64,000 nt of DNA from Nemesobacter sp965204665. Lineage in GTDB: Bacteria > Desulfobacterota_D > UBA1144 > Nemesobacterales > Nemesobacteraceae. Within the stretch, counting starts at the first letter, position 1, and the number at the start of each line of letters is the position of its first letter. Both the position numbers and the translations under genes were made by a program. The stretch lies in assembly GCA_965204665.1 (NCBI GenBank), contig OZ242002.1:1916753-1980752 (forward strand). The letters are read 5' to 3'. The notes under the pieces are model-generated. The model saw only the letters and a program-made list of their open reading frames with translations. It did not search any database and was not told the DNA's origin. Shown in pieces: positions 52,756-63,448 of the stretch.

Positions 52756-53222
52756 ACTTCGAAGTGCAACACTTGAAATATAATGAAGCGATCCGTAAAA
52801 ACGAGTAATTGATAGGGCTGAAGGATAAGGATATGCTCCGATACCGGTTGAAGGAGGGCATATCCGATGTCGTCAGACTGCAATCACCTCGGCTGCGAAG
52901 AACGAATCCGGACAGAAACGTTGAAGGCAGAGGGTTTATCTGTTCGGCAGATCGCCGACCGACTTGATCGTTCCGCATCCACGATCAGTCGGGAGTTGAA
53001 GAGGAACAGGGGGAAAGAAGGTTACAGGCACAACCGGGCGCAGGAGACGGCGGAGAACAGACGGGGAGGGATGCGGCGTCTGTTCGGAAGATGACGACTG
53101 ATCTCCGTGCGGTGATCAGCGGAATGCTGACGAACTGCCGGTTCAGTCCCGAACAGACAGCGAGTATAAGCGCGACATCCGTATATCGATACATCAGGCG
53201 CGACCGCGAGCAGGGGGGGGGG
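52746..53222 (+). mobile_element. IS30-family element, left part
   Basis: It starts CGCCCATTAAACTTCGAAG and encodes MSSDCNHLGCEERIRTETL, KAEGLSVRQIADRLDRSAST and SRELKRNRG, the helix-turn-helix N terminus of an IS30 transposase. Compared with the 55.8 kb copy it has an extra G shifting the frame near 53065 and a 27-base deletion near 53163. It ends at a ten-G run (53213-53222), where IS1182-derived DNA starts. Confidence 0.8.
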
Positions 53223-54216
53223 ATTGTTAGGAATGCGTCTGTTTTTCTGAAGGAACAGGTTGAAAATCTTCCGGATCAGGTTCGACACCCCAAATCCGGT
53301 GTCATAATGTCGAAACAGGACAGTTCTCCCCCTGTTTCACGCCGTCTGCGTACCGTAAACTCTCCTTCCCGCGCAGTACTCCCTGAATTTTTCCACCCCC
53401 GGGATGTTCAAAACCCGTGTCAAGTTGTAAGTCAGCGTCATCAGACTGAACTCTCCCCTGCACTTCTCGAGACCCCGCATCAGAAACTGATGAAATCCGT
53501 TTCCGACCTTCAATGTTCCGAACGGATGTTCAACAATCCTCTTCAGCGTCGTAAGTGAATTCGTCCAGACTGTAACGCCCCCGTTGTTTCATTCCCGAAC
53601 TGTTGTCGGGAACAGGCACATAGACCGTAATGTCCTCATCTTCGCACCGCTTGAGTTCCATGCTCTCGTAATAACCTCCGTCGGCCGGTCCGGTCAGCTG
53701 TTCCGTACCGAGACTTCTCTTCGCTTCCGTAAGCATCCCGGACAGTTGACGGCTGTCCGTGCCGTCCTGAACCACATTTTCAACAGCTACCGGATTATGC
53801 TTCGAGCTTGCGACTGCTGCATATGCCATGCTGATATCCGTAGAGATAAAGCTTCAGCATCGTCCACGGATTATATGGAAGCCGGATCAAGGGTGTCGAC
53901 ATAGGCATCAAGCGCCCGAATCTGGTGGTTCTCCCCCACATAGTCTTCCACTCTCTCGGGCAGAAGCAGTGTCTGTCCTCGGTCAAGTGCGGGCTTGTAT
54001 CGGCGTCGGTTCATTGAGTATTACACCTCGGTATTCAGGAATGGTGTAATTATACCTCGGTAAAGAGGTGATATCGATACCTAACTACTTGTAATAAAAA
54101 AATAATTATGCCTCTGTATCGGCATGGAGAGAGGGATAAATCAGATTCTGCAAAAACATCCCGGTTCTGAGGTGTACGCTGAACAATGCAGAACCTCAGA
54201 ATACTTTCACAGTCTC
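53223..54216 (-). mobile_element. IS1182-family internal-deletion derivative, copy A
   Basis: Reverse-strand remnant with the transposase pieces RIVEHPFGTLKVGNGFH, EDITVYVPVPDNSSG, and MNRRRYKPALD to the leader, missing the same internal segments as the copy at 56.3 kb. The right end GAGACTGTGAAAGTAT is intact (54201-54216). The left end lacks its first 45 bases or so, being fused to a ten-G run. Lies 3' of RTX4. Confidence 0.8.
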
Positions 54217-54259
54217 ATCTGTCTGAATCACGGTTTTCCCTTCGGACAGTTTCTCTGCA

Positions 54260-54294
54260 GAAAACCGGACCTTAATTTCTCAAGACCCGGGTTC
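54260..54294 (-). terminator. Terminator of RTX4
   Basis: On the reverse strand GAACCCGGGTCTTGAGAAAT and TTAAGGTCCGGTTTTC form a stem with a T run. The small hairpin GTTTTCGTAAAAGAAAC lies nearer the stop, as at copies 1 and 3. Confidence 0.6.
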
Positions 54295-54358
54295 ATCCTG
54301 CCGAATATGAGGCGAGGCTGTTTCTTTTACGAAAACAACTTCACCTGAGATAATGAAA

Positions 54359-55741
54359 TTAGTCTACGAATTCATATTTTTCCTGGCTGATGATATTCCC
54401 AGCTTTGGTGTTGTCCGCTGTGCTGCCTATCTGAACAACTTCAGTTCCTCCCACGGAAATCTTGCCGGCAGCGCTGGTCGGCGCTCCGACATCCGCCGCG
54501 AAACCTTTGAACTGAATCTTGTCGTCCGCCAATGTGAAGTCCGTGATGAAATCCACACCGCCGTCGTCTTTACTGATGACAAAAATGTCGTTTCCGTCTC
54601 CACCGGTGAGTTGGTCGGCACTTTTGCCGCCTATGAGAGTATCGTTCCCTCCTCTGCCGTCAAGAATGTCGCCGGCGTTTCCGCCTGTGAGGATATTCGC
54701 CTTGTTGTCCCCTCTGAAAGTAACGGATGTGATACGGGCATTGCCGGGAAAACTCACCAGTACGGCTGAAAGGTTCTCGAAGTTGGACATAGTAGAGGTA
54801 TGTTTTTCGTCTGTAAGATCAAAAATGTTTCTGTTCCCGGTGCCGCCTGCTACGAAGGTGTTGGTGCCGATTCTATAGGTGCCCCCATAGACTACAAGAG
54901 TGTCGTTGCCTTCGCCGCCGTCCGCTTTACCTGCCGTGTAACGGATGGGGGTGGGTTCAATCGTATCATCTCCCTTGCCGCCTATCAGAGTGTCCGTACC
55001 GTACCATCCCATTATAACATTGTCCCCGTCGTCTCCGGTGATATGGTCGTCACCTCTGCTGCCCGCAACATTCTCGATACTCTCAAACGTATCAGTGCCG
55101 AATGAGGTGTGCGTGAAGGTTTTTGACCCGAGATCGAAAGTAAGAGCCGTATTCCGTGTGGCGTCTGGTATACCCGCACGGGTAGAAGTGGGTGGACCGC
55201 TGAAATACAGTATGTCGTTCCCTCCTCCGCCGTTGAACGTATCGTTTCCCGGATCATTGAGGAAAAAGCTGTCGTTTCCTCCTCCGCCGTAGAGTTCGTC
55301 ATTTCCGGCATCACCATAGACCTCATCGGCCCCGTCTCCGCCGTGGAGAGTGTCGATACCTTCTCCACCCCGGATATAGTCGTTTCCGGCACCGGCGTAA
55401 ACAGCATCATCGCCGGCGCCGGCTCTGATTGTATTCACGTACTGATTTCCGCATATGACATCGTCGTCCGCAGTCCCCGTGATGTCGTTGGAGACACCGG
55501 GCAGCGCATTTATACCGTTGTTCACGTCGCATCTGGGGTCACCGAAGGACTTCCCCTGATCTCCCTGCGGGCCCGCCGCTCCCGGTGTTCCCGGGTCTCC
55601 TCTATCTCCCTTATCCCCCTTATCTCCTTTCGACCCGTCTTTCCCTGCCGGACCTGCCGGACCCGTATCCCCTTCACAGGAAGCGAAGAAAACCGCTCCG
55701 CCGAACAGAAACAGCAGCACTAAAAGATTACGCGACTTCAT
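54359..55741 (-). CDS. Collagen-like/RTX-repeat lipoprotein, copy 4
   Basis: The 460-residue lipoprotein has lipobox FASC (Cys22), 13 Gly-X-Y triplets, the linker FGDPRCDVNNGINALPGVS with VICGNQY, RTX repeats (GAGNDYIRGGEGIDTLHGG, GAGDDAVYAG) and a C-terminal module ending KYEFVD. The start has GGGAGG 7 bases upstream. Unlike the other copies no poly-G promoter lies upstream: the 5' region is cut at 55808 by an IS30-type element 66 bases from the ATG. It may be silent or use a promoter in the element. Confidence 0.8.
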   Translation of the reverse strand: MKSRNLLVLLFLFGGAVFFASCEGDTGPAGPAGKDGSKGDKGDKGDRGDPGTPGAAGPQGDQGKSFGDPRCDVNNGINALPGVSNDITGTADDDVICGNQYVNTIRAGAGDDAVYAGAGNDYIRGGEGIDTLHGGDGADEVYGDAGNDELYGGGGNDSFFLNDPGNDTFNGGGGNDILYFSGPPTSTRAGIPDATRNTALTFDLGSKTFTHTSFGTDTFESIENVAGSRGDDHITGDDGDNVIMGWYGTDTLIGGKGDDTIEPTPIRYTAGKADGGEGNDTLVVYGGTYRIGTNTFVAGGTGNRNIFDLTDEKHTSTMSNFENLSAVLVSFPGNARITSVTFRGDNKANILTGGNAGDILDGRGGNDTLIGGKSADQLTGGDGNDIFVISKDDGGVDFITDFTLADDKIQFKGFAADVGAPTSAAGKISVGGTEVVQIGSTADNTKAGNIISQEKYEFVD

Positions 55742-55928
55742 GACATAACCTCCCTGACGGATACTTTATCTGTGCAACATATTCATAGAATATGTTGGGA
55801 ATTATATCGCCCATTAAACTGCGAAGTGCAACACTTGAATTATAACGAAGCGGTCCGTAAAGACGAGTAGTTGATAGGGCCGAGGGATAAAGATATGCTC
55901 CGATATCGGTTGAAGGAGGGCATATCCG

Positions 55929-57982
55929 ATGTCATCAGACTGCAATCACCTCGGCTGCGAAGAACGAATCCTGATAGAGACGCTGAAGTCCGAGGGTTTA
56001 TCCGTTCGGCAGATCGCCGGCCGACTTGGTCGTTCCGCATCCACGATCAGTCGGGAGTTGAAGAGGAACAGGGGAAAGGAAGGTTACAGGCACGACCTGG
56101 CGCAGGAGACGGCAGAGAACAGACGGATGGATGCGGCGTCTGTTCGGAAGATGACGGCCGATCTCTGCGCGGTGATCAGCGGAATGCTGACGAACTGCCG
56201 GTTCAGTCCCGAACAGACAGCGGGTCGTCTGAAGTATGAAGGGACAGCGGGTATAAGCGCGACATCCGTATATCGATACATCAGGCGGGACCGCTGGCAG
56301 GGAAGGGATTTGAGACTGTGAAAGTATTCTGAGGTTCTGCGTTGTTTTCAGCGCAGGTCTCGGAACCGGGATGTTTTTACAGAATCTGATTTGTCCCTCA
56401 TCACCCCCCCCCTCGGCCGATCCGGCGGCATAATTATTTTTTTATTACAAGCAGTTAGGTATCGATATCACCCCTTCACCGAGGTATAATTACATCATTC
56501 TCAATACCGAGGTGTAATACGCAATGAACCGACGCCGATACAAGCCCGCACTTGACCGCGGACAGACACTGCTTCTGCCCGAGAGAGTGGAAGACTATGT
56601 CGGAGAGAATCACCGGGTTCGGGCGCTTGATGCCTATGTCGACACCCTTGATCCGGCTTCCATATAATCCGTGGACGATGCTGAAGCTTTATCTCTACGG
56701 ATATCAGCATGGCATATGCAGCAGTCGCAAGCTCGAAGCATAATCCGGTAGCTGTTGAAAATGTGGTTCAGGACGGCACGGACAGCCGTCAACTGTCCGG
56801 GATGCTTACGGAAGCGAAGAGAAGTCTCGGTACGGAACAGCTGACCGGACCGGCCGACGGAGGTTATTACGAGAGCATGGAACTCAAGCGGTGCGAAGAT
56901 GAGGACATTACGGTCTATGTGCCTGTTCCCGACAACAGTTCGGGAATGAAACAACGGGGGCGTTACAGTCTTGACGAATTCACTTACGACGCTGAAGAGG
57001 ATTGTTGAACATCCGTTCGGAACATTGAAGGTCGGAAACGGATTTCATCAGTTTCTGATGCGGGGTCTCGAGAAGTGCAGGGCAGAGTTCAGTCTGATGA
57101 CGCTGACTTACAGTTTGACCCGGGTTTTGAACATCCCGGGGGTGGAAAAATTCAGGGAGTACTGCGCGGGAAGGAGAGTTCACGGTACGCAGACGGCGTG
57201 AAACAGGGGGAGAAATGTCCTGTTTCGATATTACGACACCGGATTCGAGGTGTCGAACCTGATCCGGAAGATTTTCAACCTGTTCCTTCAAAAAAAAACA
57301 GACGCATTCCTGACAATCGGTTTATTTTTTAACGACCTTTCTCCTGATACTTTCACAGTCTCATTTGTATCGTCATCTGCGGCATGGAGGCGGGAAGTAC
57401 AACCGTCGCGTGAAGGGGCGGGCGGGACGAGGGGTGACAGTCAACAGGGTGGATACAGCGCAGAGGCATGCGGTGGTGGATGAGAAGAGTCGGTTCGGGG
57501 ACCGGGAGTCGGACACTGCAGCAGGCGGCGGGCATCGCGGAGCTGTGGTGACGATGGTGGAGCGGAGATCGAAATTCTCCTTGCTGCAGGGGGTGAAACG
57601 CAGAACTGCGAAGGAAGTGAGTGCGGCGATGAAGAGGAAGTTGGAGTCCTGGAAGAGTTTGTGTCCGACGATGATGTCGGACAACGGCAGGGAGTTCTCC
57701 GACCGCGAGAAAGTATCGAAAGCTCTGGAAGCGGAGTTTTATTTCACTACGCCGTATCATTCATGGGAGAGAGGGCTTAACGAACACGGTAACGGATTGA
57801 TCCGGCAGTATCGGCCCGAGGGGACTGATCCGAGTCGACCGGGTAAGTCGGAGGTGAAACGGGTGGAAGATCTGCTGAATCATCGTCCGCGGAAAGTTCC
57901 GGGATTCAGAACGCCGTATGAGGTGATTCACGAAGTGCCGGAACGGGGAAAGAGTCCCGTAGAAGAACCGGTCGGCACCTGA
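55929..57982 (+). pseudogene. IS30-family transposase interrupted by IS1182 derivative
   Basis: Part 1 (55929-56311) reads MSSDCNHLGCEERILIETL to YIRRDRWQGRDL; part 2 (57363-57982) continues YRHLRHGGGKYNRR to the C terminus, with the core residues GDRESDT, MSDNGREF and NEHGNGLIRQY. Removing the insertion and one copy of the four-base duplication ATTT restores a single open frame across the junction, showing that a functional IS30 gene was the target. Confidence 0.85.
56312..57362 (+). mobile_element. IS1182-family internal-deletion derivative, copy B
   Basis: A 1,051 bp unit with both ends GAGACTGTGAAAGTAT and ATTT duplicated on either side (56308-56311, 57363-57366). It contains the transposase start (56524, MNRRRYKPALDRGQTLLLP), two internal deletions, and a C-terminal piece to GRRVHGTQTA. 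It cannot encode transposase, yet clearly transposed, so it was moved in trans. A nine-C run lies in its leader (56404-56412). Confidence 0.85.
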
Positions 57983-58360
57983 CAGCCCGTGCCGCTGTGC
58001 GGACGGAGAGTCTGCAGGATGCTGCGGTTAAGGCACGGCTCTGTAATCCGGCTGTGCAGATACCGATTACGTTGTTCGGCATGGTGTCGTCGGACGGAGA
58101 AAGAATCAGAGAGACGGAACGGGGCAGGTGCGCCCGCATTGTGAACCCCATGGGGAGAGTTGTGCCGAATCCGAAGAGTTTTCATGCGTATCTACGCATG
58201 AATTCGCACAAAGAAACAGACATGGTAAAGTTATCCGAAAATCTTATCAGAACGGAGCAACACCAGTCCCGAATGTTGCACTTCGAAGTTTAATGGGCGG
58301 ATTAATTAAATCAAAATGTTTTTATCGGTATTTAAACTTCCACTTTAAAGAGAAAATCAT

Positions 58361-60115
58361 ATGAAGTTTTCTTCATATTTCATACCTACCATCAAGGAAG
58401 AACCCTCGGACGCGGAGATAATAAGCCATAAACTTATGGTGAGGGCGGGGATGATAAGAAAACTCGCCGCAGGCATTTACAACTATCTTCCTCTCGGACT
58501 CAGATCCGTAAGAAAAGTCGAAAATATTGTCCGGGAAGAAATGAACGGGGCCGGTGCTATAGAACTTCTTATGCCGACGGTGCTTCCGGCGGAACTCTGG
58601 ATTGAAAGCGGAAGATGGGATTATTACGGAAAGGAACTTCTGCGTTTTTGTGACCGGGCAAAACGTGATTTCTGCTTAGGTCCTACCCACGAAGAGATAA
58701 TAACAGACTTGGTGAGAAGGGAAGTCCGCTCCTACAAGCAACTTCCCGTCAATTTTTACCAGATACAGACCAAATTCAGAGATGAGGTCCGCCCTCGGTT
58801 CGGGATAATGAGGGCACGTGAATTCATAATGAAGGATGCCTACAGTTTCGATGCGTCAGATGAGCAAGCGGACCGATCCTATCAGACTATGTATGACGCC
58901 TATATGCGCATATTCGAAAGATGCGGGCTTGAGTTCAGAGTTGTTTCAGCCGATTCAGGAAATATCGGTGGAAGTTTCTCCCATGAGTTCATGGTTACGG
59001 CGGAAACCGGAGAAGATGTTATAATGAGTTCCACGGGGGCGGATTACACGGCTAATCTTGAACTTGCGAAAATAGGGATCTCGGAAGATGAGAAAGCAGA
59101 CAAGAGACCCGCTTCCGGTCTCAAAAAAATGGAGGAGATACATACCCCTGATCTCAAGACGGTTGATCAGGTGGCCCGAGTTCTCGGGGTTGGGTCAGCG
59201 GACCTGATAAAAACGCTCATAATACAGACGGATAAAGAACCGGTAGTTGCTCTCGTGAGGGGAAATTCAGAACTCAGCCTCACGAAACTGCGCAGTTTCC
59301 TCGGATGCGAGATTGTGGAACTTGCTTCTCCTGAAACCATATCTGAGGTTTCCGGCTGTCTTCCGGGTTTCAGCGGCCCTGTGGGTCTTCGGAGAAAAAA
59401 CATCAAAATAATTGCCGACAAATCCGTCCGCAACATGAAAAATGCCGTTGTCGGAGCAAATAAGGCGGATTATCATATAATCGGTGTCAACCCAGGACGG
59501 GATTTTGAAGCGTTCTCCTACGCGGATATACGCGTAGCAAGGGAAGGAGATCCGTGTCCCGTTTCACAAAACGGAATTCTTCGCGCCTCGAGGGGAATAG
59601 AGGTTGGACATGTCTTTAAACTCGGAACAAAGTACAGCGAAGTTCTAGGAGCTGTGTATATTGATGAAAAGGGAACAGAAAAACCCATCGTGATGGGATG
59701 CTACGGAATAGGAATAGGAAGAACTGTCGCCGCTGCCGTAGAACAGAAAAACGATGAACACGGCATAAAATTCCCGGCATCCATAGCGCCGTTTGAGGTC
59801 TCGGTGATCCCTGTCAATCTCAGACAAGAAGAAGTGAAAACTGCGGCGGAAAAAATATATTCAGAATTTCTCGCGGCTGGAACGGATGTCTTGATTGACG
59901 ACAGAACAGAAAGCGCCGGGGTGAAATTCAAGGATTCTGACCTGCTCGGAATCCCCGTTCATATCATAATCGGAAAAAGGAACCTTGACCGGGGATTCAT
60001 TGAGATAAAGAACAGAGCATCAGGAGAAAGTGTCGAGGTTTATCCTGAGGAAGTTATTCGTAAAACTGCAGCCATTCTGAACAAACCACTTGATGAACGT
60101 AGAACAGAAAACTGA
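58361..60115 (+). CDS. proS: Prolyl-tRNA synthetase, bacterial type
   Basis: The 584-residue class II synthetase has motif 1 region AGIYNYLPLG, motif 2 FRDEVRPRFGIMRAREFIMKDAYSF, an inserted YbaK-like editing domain (VDQVARVLGVGSADLIKT, ADYHIIGVNPG), motif 3 MGCYGIGIGRTVAA and the anticodon domain. The insertion identifies the bacterial ProS form that clears Ala-tRNA(Pro). It lies 61 bp after the IS30 right end, so its promoter may have been affected. AAGAGA is the likely binding site. Confidence 0.96.
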   Translation: MKFSSYFIPTIKEEPSDAEIISHKLMVRAGMIRKLAAGIYNYLPLGLRSVRKVENIVREEMNGAGAIELLMPTVLPAELWIESGRWDYYGKELLRFCDRAKRDFCLGPTHEEIITDLVRREVRSYKQLPVNFYQIQTKFRDEVRPRFGIMRAREFIMKDAYSFDASDEQADRSYQTMYDAYMRIFERCGLEFRVVSADSGNIGGSFSHEFMVTAETGEDVIMSSTGADYTANLELAKIGISEDEKADKRPASGLKKMEEIHTPDLKTVDQVARVLGVGSADLIKTLIIQTDKEPVVALVRGNSELSLTKLRSFLGCEIVELASPETISEVSGCLPGFSGPVGLRRKNIKIIADKSVRNMKNAVVGANKADYHIIGVNPGRDFEAFSYADIRVAREGDPCPVSQNGILRASRGIEVGHVFKLGTKYSEVLGAVYIDEKGTEKPIVMGCYGIGIGRTVAAAVEQKNDEHGIKFPASIAPFEVSVIPVNLRQEEVKTAAEKIYSEFLAAGTDVLIDDRTESAGVKFKDSDLLGIPVHIIIGKRNLDRGFIEIKNRASGESVEVYPEEVIRKTAAILNKPLDERRTEN

Positions 60116-60300
60116 CGGATAGAGCCACATCTACGGCGATACCGTCGCCGTTTCGAAAATCAACAACGACATCATATTTTTTTGTAGTACTACATTCTCA
60201 TCAGAACGCATCCTGAATTATCGGCGAGAAATCGGAAATCACACATCTTGTAAACTTTTCCGTGATCTCCTTATTCCGTATGTCGCGCCGCGGTGATTTT

Positions 60301-62898
60301 TCATTTTTTCCCGAAAGTAAAAATCCCGTCCTGATCAATATCCACGATTACAGTGTCGGGGTCTTTGAACTTTCCTTCAAGTAATCTACCGGCAAGAGGG
60401 TCTTCAAGATGTTTCTGCAAGGCTCTTTTAAGCGGTCTCGCTCCGAAAACAGGATCATAACCCAGATCCGCCAGCCTGATTAAGGCCTTTTCTGAAAACT
60501 CCAACCCCATGTTTTTCTCGGCAAGTCTTTTTCGGAGAAGGTCAATCTGTATATCCGCTATTTTTACGATTTCATCCCTGCCGAGGTTTTCAAATATGAC
60601 GATTTCGTCAATTCTGTTCAGAAACTCCGGACGGAAATTTTCTCTGAGCGTCTCATTTATCATCTTTTTCATTCTCTCCCGGTCTCCGGACAGTTCCTTT
60701 ATGTGCCGGCTTCCCAGGTTCGAAGTCATTATTATCACAGTGTTTCGAAAATTCACCGTTCTTCCCTGTCCGTCGGTAAGTCTTCCGTCGTCAAGTATCT
60801 GTAAAAACAGATTAAACGTGTCGGGATGCGCTTTTTCTATCTCGTCAAAGAGTACTACGGAATATGGCCGTCTTCTCACGGCTTCCGTAAGTTGACCGCC
60901 TTCTTCGTAACCTATATACCCCGGAGCCGCGCCGATCATTCTAGAGAACGAGTGTTTTTCCATGTATTCACTCATATCAAGCCGCACAATCGCGTTTTCA
61001 TCATCAAACATGAACTCCGCAAGTGATTTCACAAGTTCTGTTTTTCCAACTCCCGTGGGCCCCAGAAATATAAACGAACCTATGGGTTTCTTCGGGTCGG
61101 AAAGCCCTGCTCTCGACCTGCGAAGCGCATTGGAGACAAGCCTTATGGGTTCACCCTGTCCGACTACCCTTCCAGCCAGTCTCTCTTCCATGTGGACAAG
61201 TTTCTGCACCTCCTCCTCAACCAGAGAAGAAGCAGGTATTCCTGTCCACTTGGCAACCACAGTGGCCACATCTTCCGCGGTTATATCTTCGCGAAGCATC
61301 TTTTTCCGGCTCTGCGTCTTCTGAAGTTCTTCTCCCAATCTCTCCGCCTTTTTTTCGAGTTCCGGAATTCTGCCGTAAATAAGTTCTGATGCCCGGGACA
61401 GGTCGCCTTGTCTCTGTACCATTTCCGCTTCCGTTCTGAATCTCTCGATTTGTTCCTTGATCACTCTTATTTTCGATATGCAGTCCTTTTCCTCTCTCCA
61501 GTGTGATTCAAGAACTGATTCTTCTTCTCTGAGTCTGCCGAGGTCTTTTTCAATCTCCTTCAGTTTTTCTGAAAGCTCGGGGTCCGCCTCCTTATTTAAT
61601 CCGCGCCTTTCTATCTCAAGACGCACTATCTTTCTTTTGATTTCGTCTATTTCCGTGGGCACTGAATCAATCTGCATCTTAATCAAAGAAGATGACTCGT
61701 CTATTAGATCAATCGCTTTATCGGGAAGAAATCTTCCGGATATATACCTGTTCGAAAGTTCCGCGGCCGCGACAAGCGCGCTGTCCTTTATTTTGACTCC
61801 GTGGTGAACCTCATATTTTTCTTTCAGTCCCCTGAGAATTGATATCGTTTCCTCGACGGAAGGCTCGTCTGCATAGACAGGCTGGAACCTGCGCTCAAGC
61901 GCCGGGTCTTTTTCTATATACTCCCTGTATTCATCAAGGGTCGTAGCTCCTATGCACCGGAGTTCACCGCGCGCAAGTGCTGGCTTGATCATATTCGAGG
62001 CATCCATTGATCCTCCCTCGGTCGCGCCCGCGCGGACAATGGTGTGTATCTCGTCTATGAAAAGGATTGTCCGGCCGTCAGATTCCTCGATCTCTCTCAG
62101 TACCGCCTTGAGTCTTTCTTCAAACTGTCCTCTGTACTTGCTCCCTGCAAGCATGCTGGTCAGATCAAGCGAGATCAGTTTTTTATCCGCAAGTCCTTCA
62201 GGAACATCAGAATCGACAATGCGTTGCGCAAGCCCTTCCACTATAGCGGTTTTCCCCACTCCTGCTTCTCCTATAAGTACAGGATTGTTCTTTTTTCTTC
62301 GAAGCAGCACCTGTATAACTCTTCTCACCTCATCGTCTCTTCCTATCACGGGATCTATCTTTCCGCTGCGGGCAAGTTCAGTGAGGTCCTTTCCGTACTT
62401 GCTGAGCGCATCCATAGTGTCTTCAGGGTTCTGTGTGTTCACTTTTCTGTCACCTCTTAATTGTTTCAATGCCTTGAGTATGTTTTCTTTTGTTATGTCG
62501 AGTTCCTTGAGTCCGGTCGCAATTTTTCGGCCCGCACAGACCGTGATCCCCAGGAAAAGATGCTCGGTGCTTATGTAGGAGTCTCCGAAGTCCCGGGATT
62601 CTTTCTCGGCAACCAGTATTGAGGCACTCAACTCCCGGCTCGCGTATGTATTTTCCGACACTCCCTGCACCCTCGGAATTTCGGATATCCACTCCTGCGC
62701 TGTTTTCTTAACAACCGCGGGGTCTGTTCCGATCAGTTTCAGAATATCAGTGACCGTTCTCTGCTCGTCTAGAAGCACTGAGAGAAGATGAGGGATGTCA
62801 ACTATCTGATTACTGTTGTCGGATGCAAGTTTTGTCGCATGCTCAAGCACTTCACGCGCCTTATCAGTAAATTTTTCCGGCGAAAGCATCTTGATCAC
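60301..62898 (-). CDS. clpB: ClpB disaggregase (Hsp104 family)
   Basis: The 865-residue protein has an N domain, NBD1 with GEAGVGKT and the Walker B ILFIDEIHT, a middle coiled-coil domain (about 400-520), NBD2 with GPTGVGKTELVK and VVLFDEIEKAHPD, and a C-terminal domain ending FGARPLKRALQ. It works with DnaK to rescue aggregates. One residue differs from the usual IHTLVGAG loop (VRAG), which I consider benign. Start could also be the fourth codon. Confidence 0.96.
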   Translation of the reverse strand: MIKMLSPEKFTDKAREVLEHATKLASDNSNQIVDIPHLLSVLLDEQRTVTDILKLIGTDPAVVKKTAQEWISEIPRVQGVSENTYASRELSASILVAEKESRDFGDSYISTEHLFLGITVCAGRKIATGLKELDITKENILKALKQLRGDRKVNTQNPEDTMDALSKYGKDLTELARSGKIDPVIGRDDEVRRVIQVLLRRKKNNPVLIGEAGVGKTAIVEGLAQRIVDSDVPEGLADKKLISLDLTSMLAGSKYRGQFEERLKAVLREIEESDGRTILFIDEIHTIVRAGATEGGSMDASNMIKPALARGELRCIGATTLDEYREYIEKDPALERRFQPVYADEPSVEETISILRGLKEKYEVHHGVKIKDSALVAAAELSNRYISGRFLPDKAIDLIDESSSLIKMQIDSVPTEIDEIKRKIVRLEIERRGLNKEADPELSEKLKEIEKDLGRLREEESVLESHWREEKDCISKIRVIKEQIERFRTEAEMVQRQGDLSRASELIYGRIPELEKKAERLGEELQKTQSRKKMLREDITAEDVATVVAKWTGIPASSLVEEEVQKLVHMEERLAGRVVGQGEPIRLVSNALRRSRAGLSDPKKPIGSFIFLGPTGVGKTELVKSLAEFMFDDENAIVRLDMSEYMEKHSFSRMIGAAPGYIGYEEGGQLTEAVRRRPYSVVLFDEIEKAHPDTFNLFLQILDDGRLTDGQGRTVNFRNTVIIMTSNLGSRHIKELSGDRERMKKMINETLRENFRPEFLNRIDEIVIFENLGRDEIVKIADIQIDLLRKRLAEKNMGLEFSEKALIRLADLGYDPVFGARPLKRALQKHLEDPLAGRLLEGKFKDPDTVIVDIDQDGIFTFGKK

Positions 62899-63379
62899 AA
62901 GATAGTATCTTTTTTTACGGAATCAAGAAGTAATCGCGGGTTTATGGAAAACAACCTGATGAGATTACATATTCAGGCTTGTCTCATTCAATTTCGATCA
63001 GAAATTCCACAGCGGAGACAACAGAAAAAGCATGGAAACGGACATAGGTTCCATGTCCGATGTCCGAAACAGCGTGCTCCTGTCGGAGGACTCAGCCGGG
63101 TCTTAAAACAACTGATCCCGATCCGGCACCTCGATAGAGTTGACAGAAAATCTTATCAACAGTCGCAAAAACACCTCAGTCGTAAGTGTTCGGTTGAGCC
63201 CTGCTGAATTGTACAGCAAAAACGACTTTTTCGTATCTGTCGAGTGTTATCAGACTTTATGAAAGACCTGTTATATATCATCCGGACTCATCCGACCTAA
63301 AACTCACCTCGACGCTCAGGAACATCCGAAATCATGCCTTACCTTCAACCCGGTCGGATGAGCGGGTCGGTATCTGTCC
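62899..63379. other. Non-coding stretch between clpB and RTX5
   Basis: About 480 bp. The left part should hold the clpB promoter (reverse strand); a TTGATT and TACTAT lie in it but 13 bases apart, so I do not assign them. No heat-shock type sites or insertion-sequence ends were recognised in the rest. Confidence 0.4.
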
Positions 63380-63405
63380 TTGACACAGGTAGGGGGGGGG
63401 TAGAA
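63380..63405 (+). promoter_or_regulatory. Poly-G spacer promoter of RTX5
   Basis: A consensus -35 TTGACA (63380-63385) and TAGAAT (63400-63405) with a 14-base spacer ending in eight G (63392-63399). This is one G shorter than the other three. The gene's ATG follows 43 bases after the -10 box. Confidence 0.65.
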
Positions 63406-63448
63406 TCAGAGGCATAGAATATTCTGCATTGTCGAAGGAGGTTGTGTC

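Larger units (their letters stand above)
55808..58299 (+). mobile_element. IS30-family element carrying an IS1182 derivative
   Basis: Inverted ends CGCCCATTAAACT-CGAAG (left, to about 55833) and its inverse at 58274-58299 enclose an IS30 transposase gene interrupted by an IS1182 derivative at 56312. Without that insertion the element is about 1.44 kb, a normal IS30 size plus extra 3' sequence. I see no clear target duplication. Confidence 0.8.

Noticed and set aside
42930..56412. CRISPR-like repetition among IS ends and RTX genes
   Set aside because: The repeats are long, dispersed and of unequal spacing; no array of short repeats with unique spacers and no cas genes were seen.
62899..62990. 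Sigma-70 or heat-shock promoter for clpB
   Set aside because: TTGATT and TACTAT are only 13 bases apart and no heat-shock -10 string was found, so no promoter is assigned.
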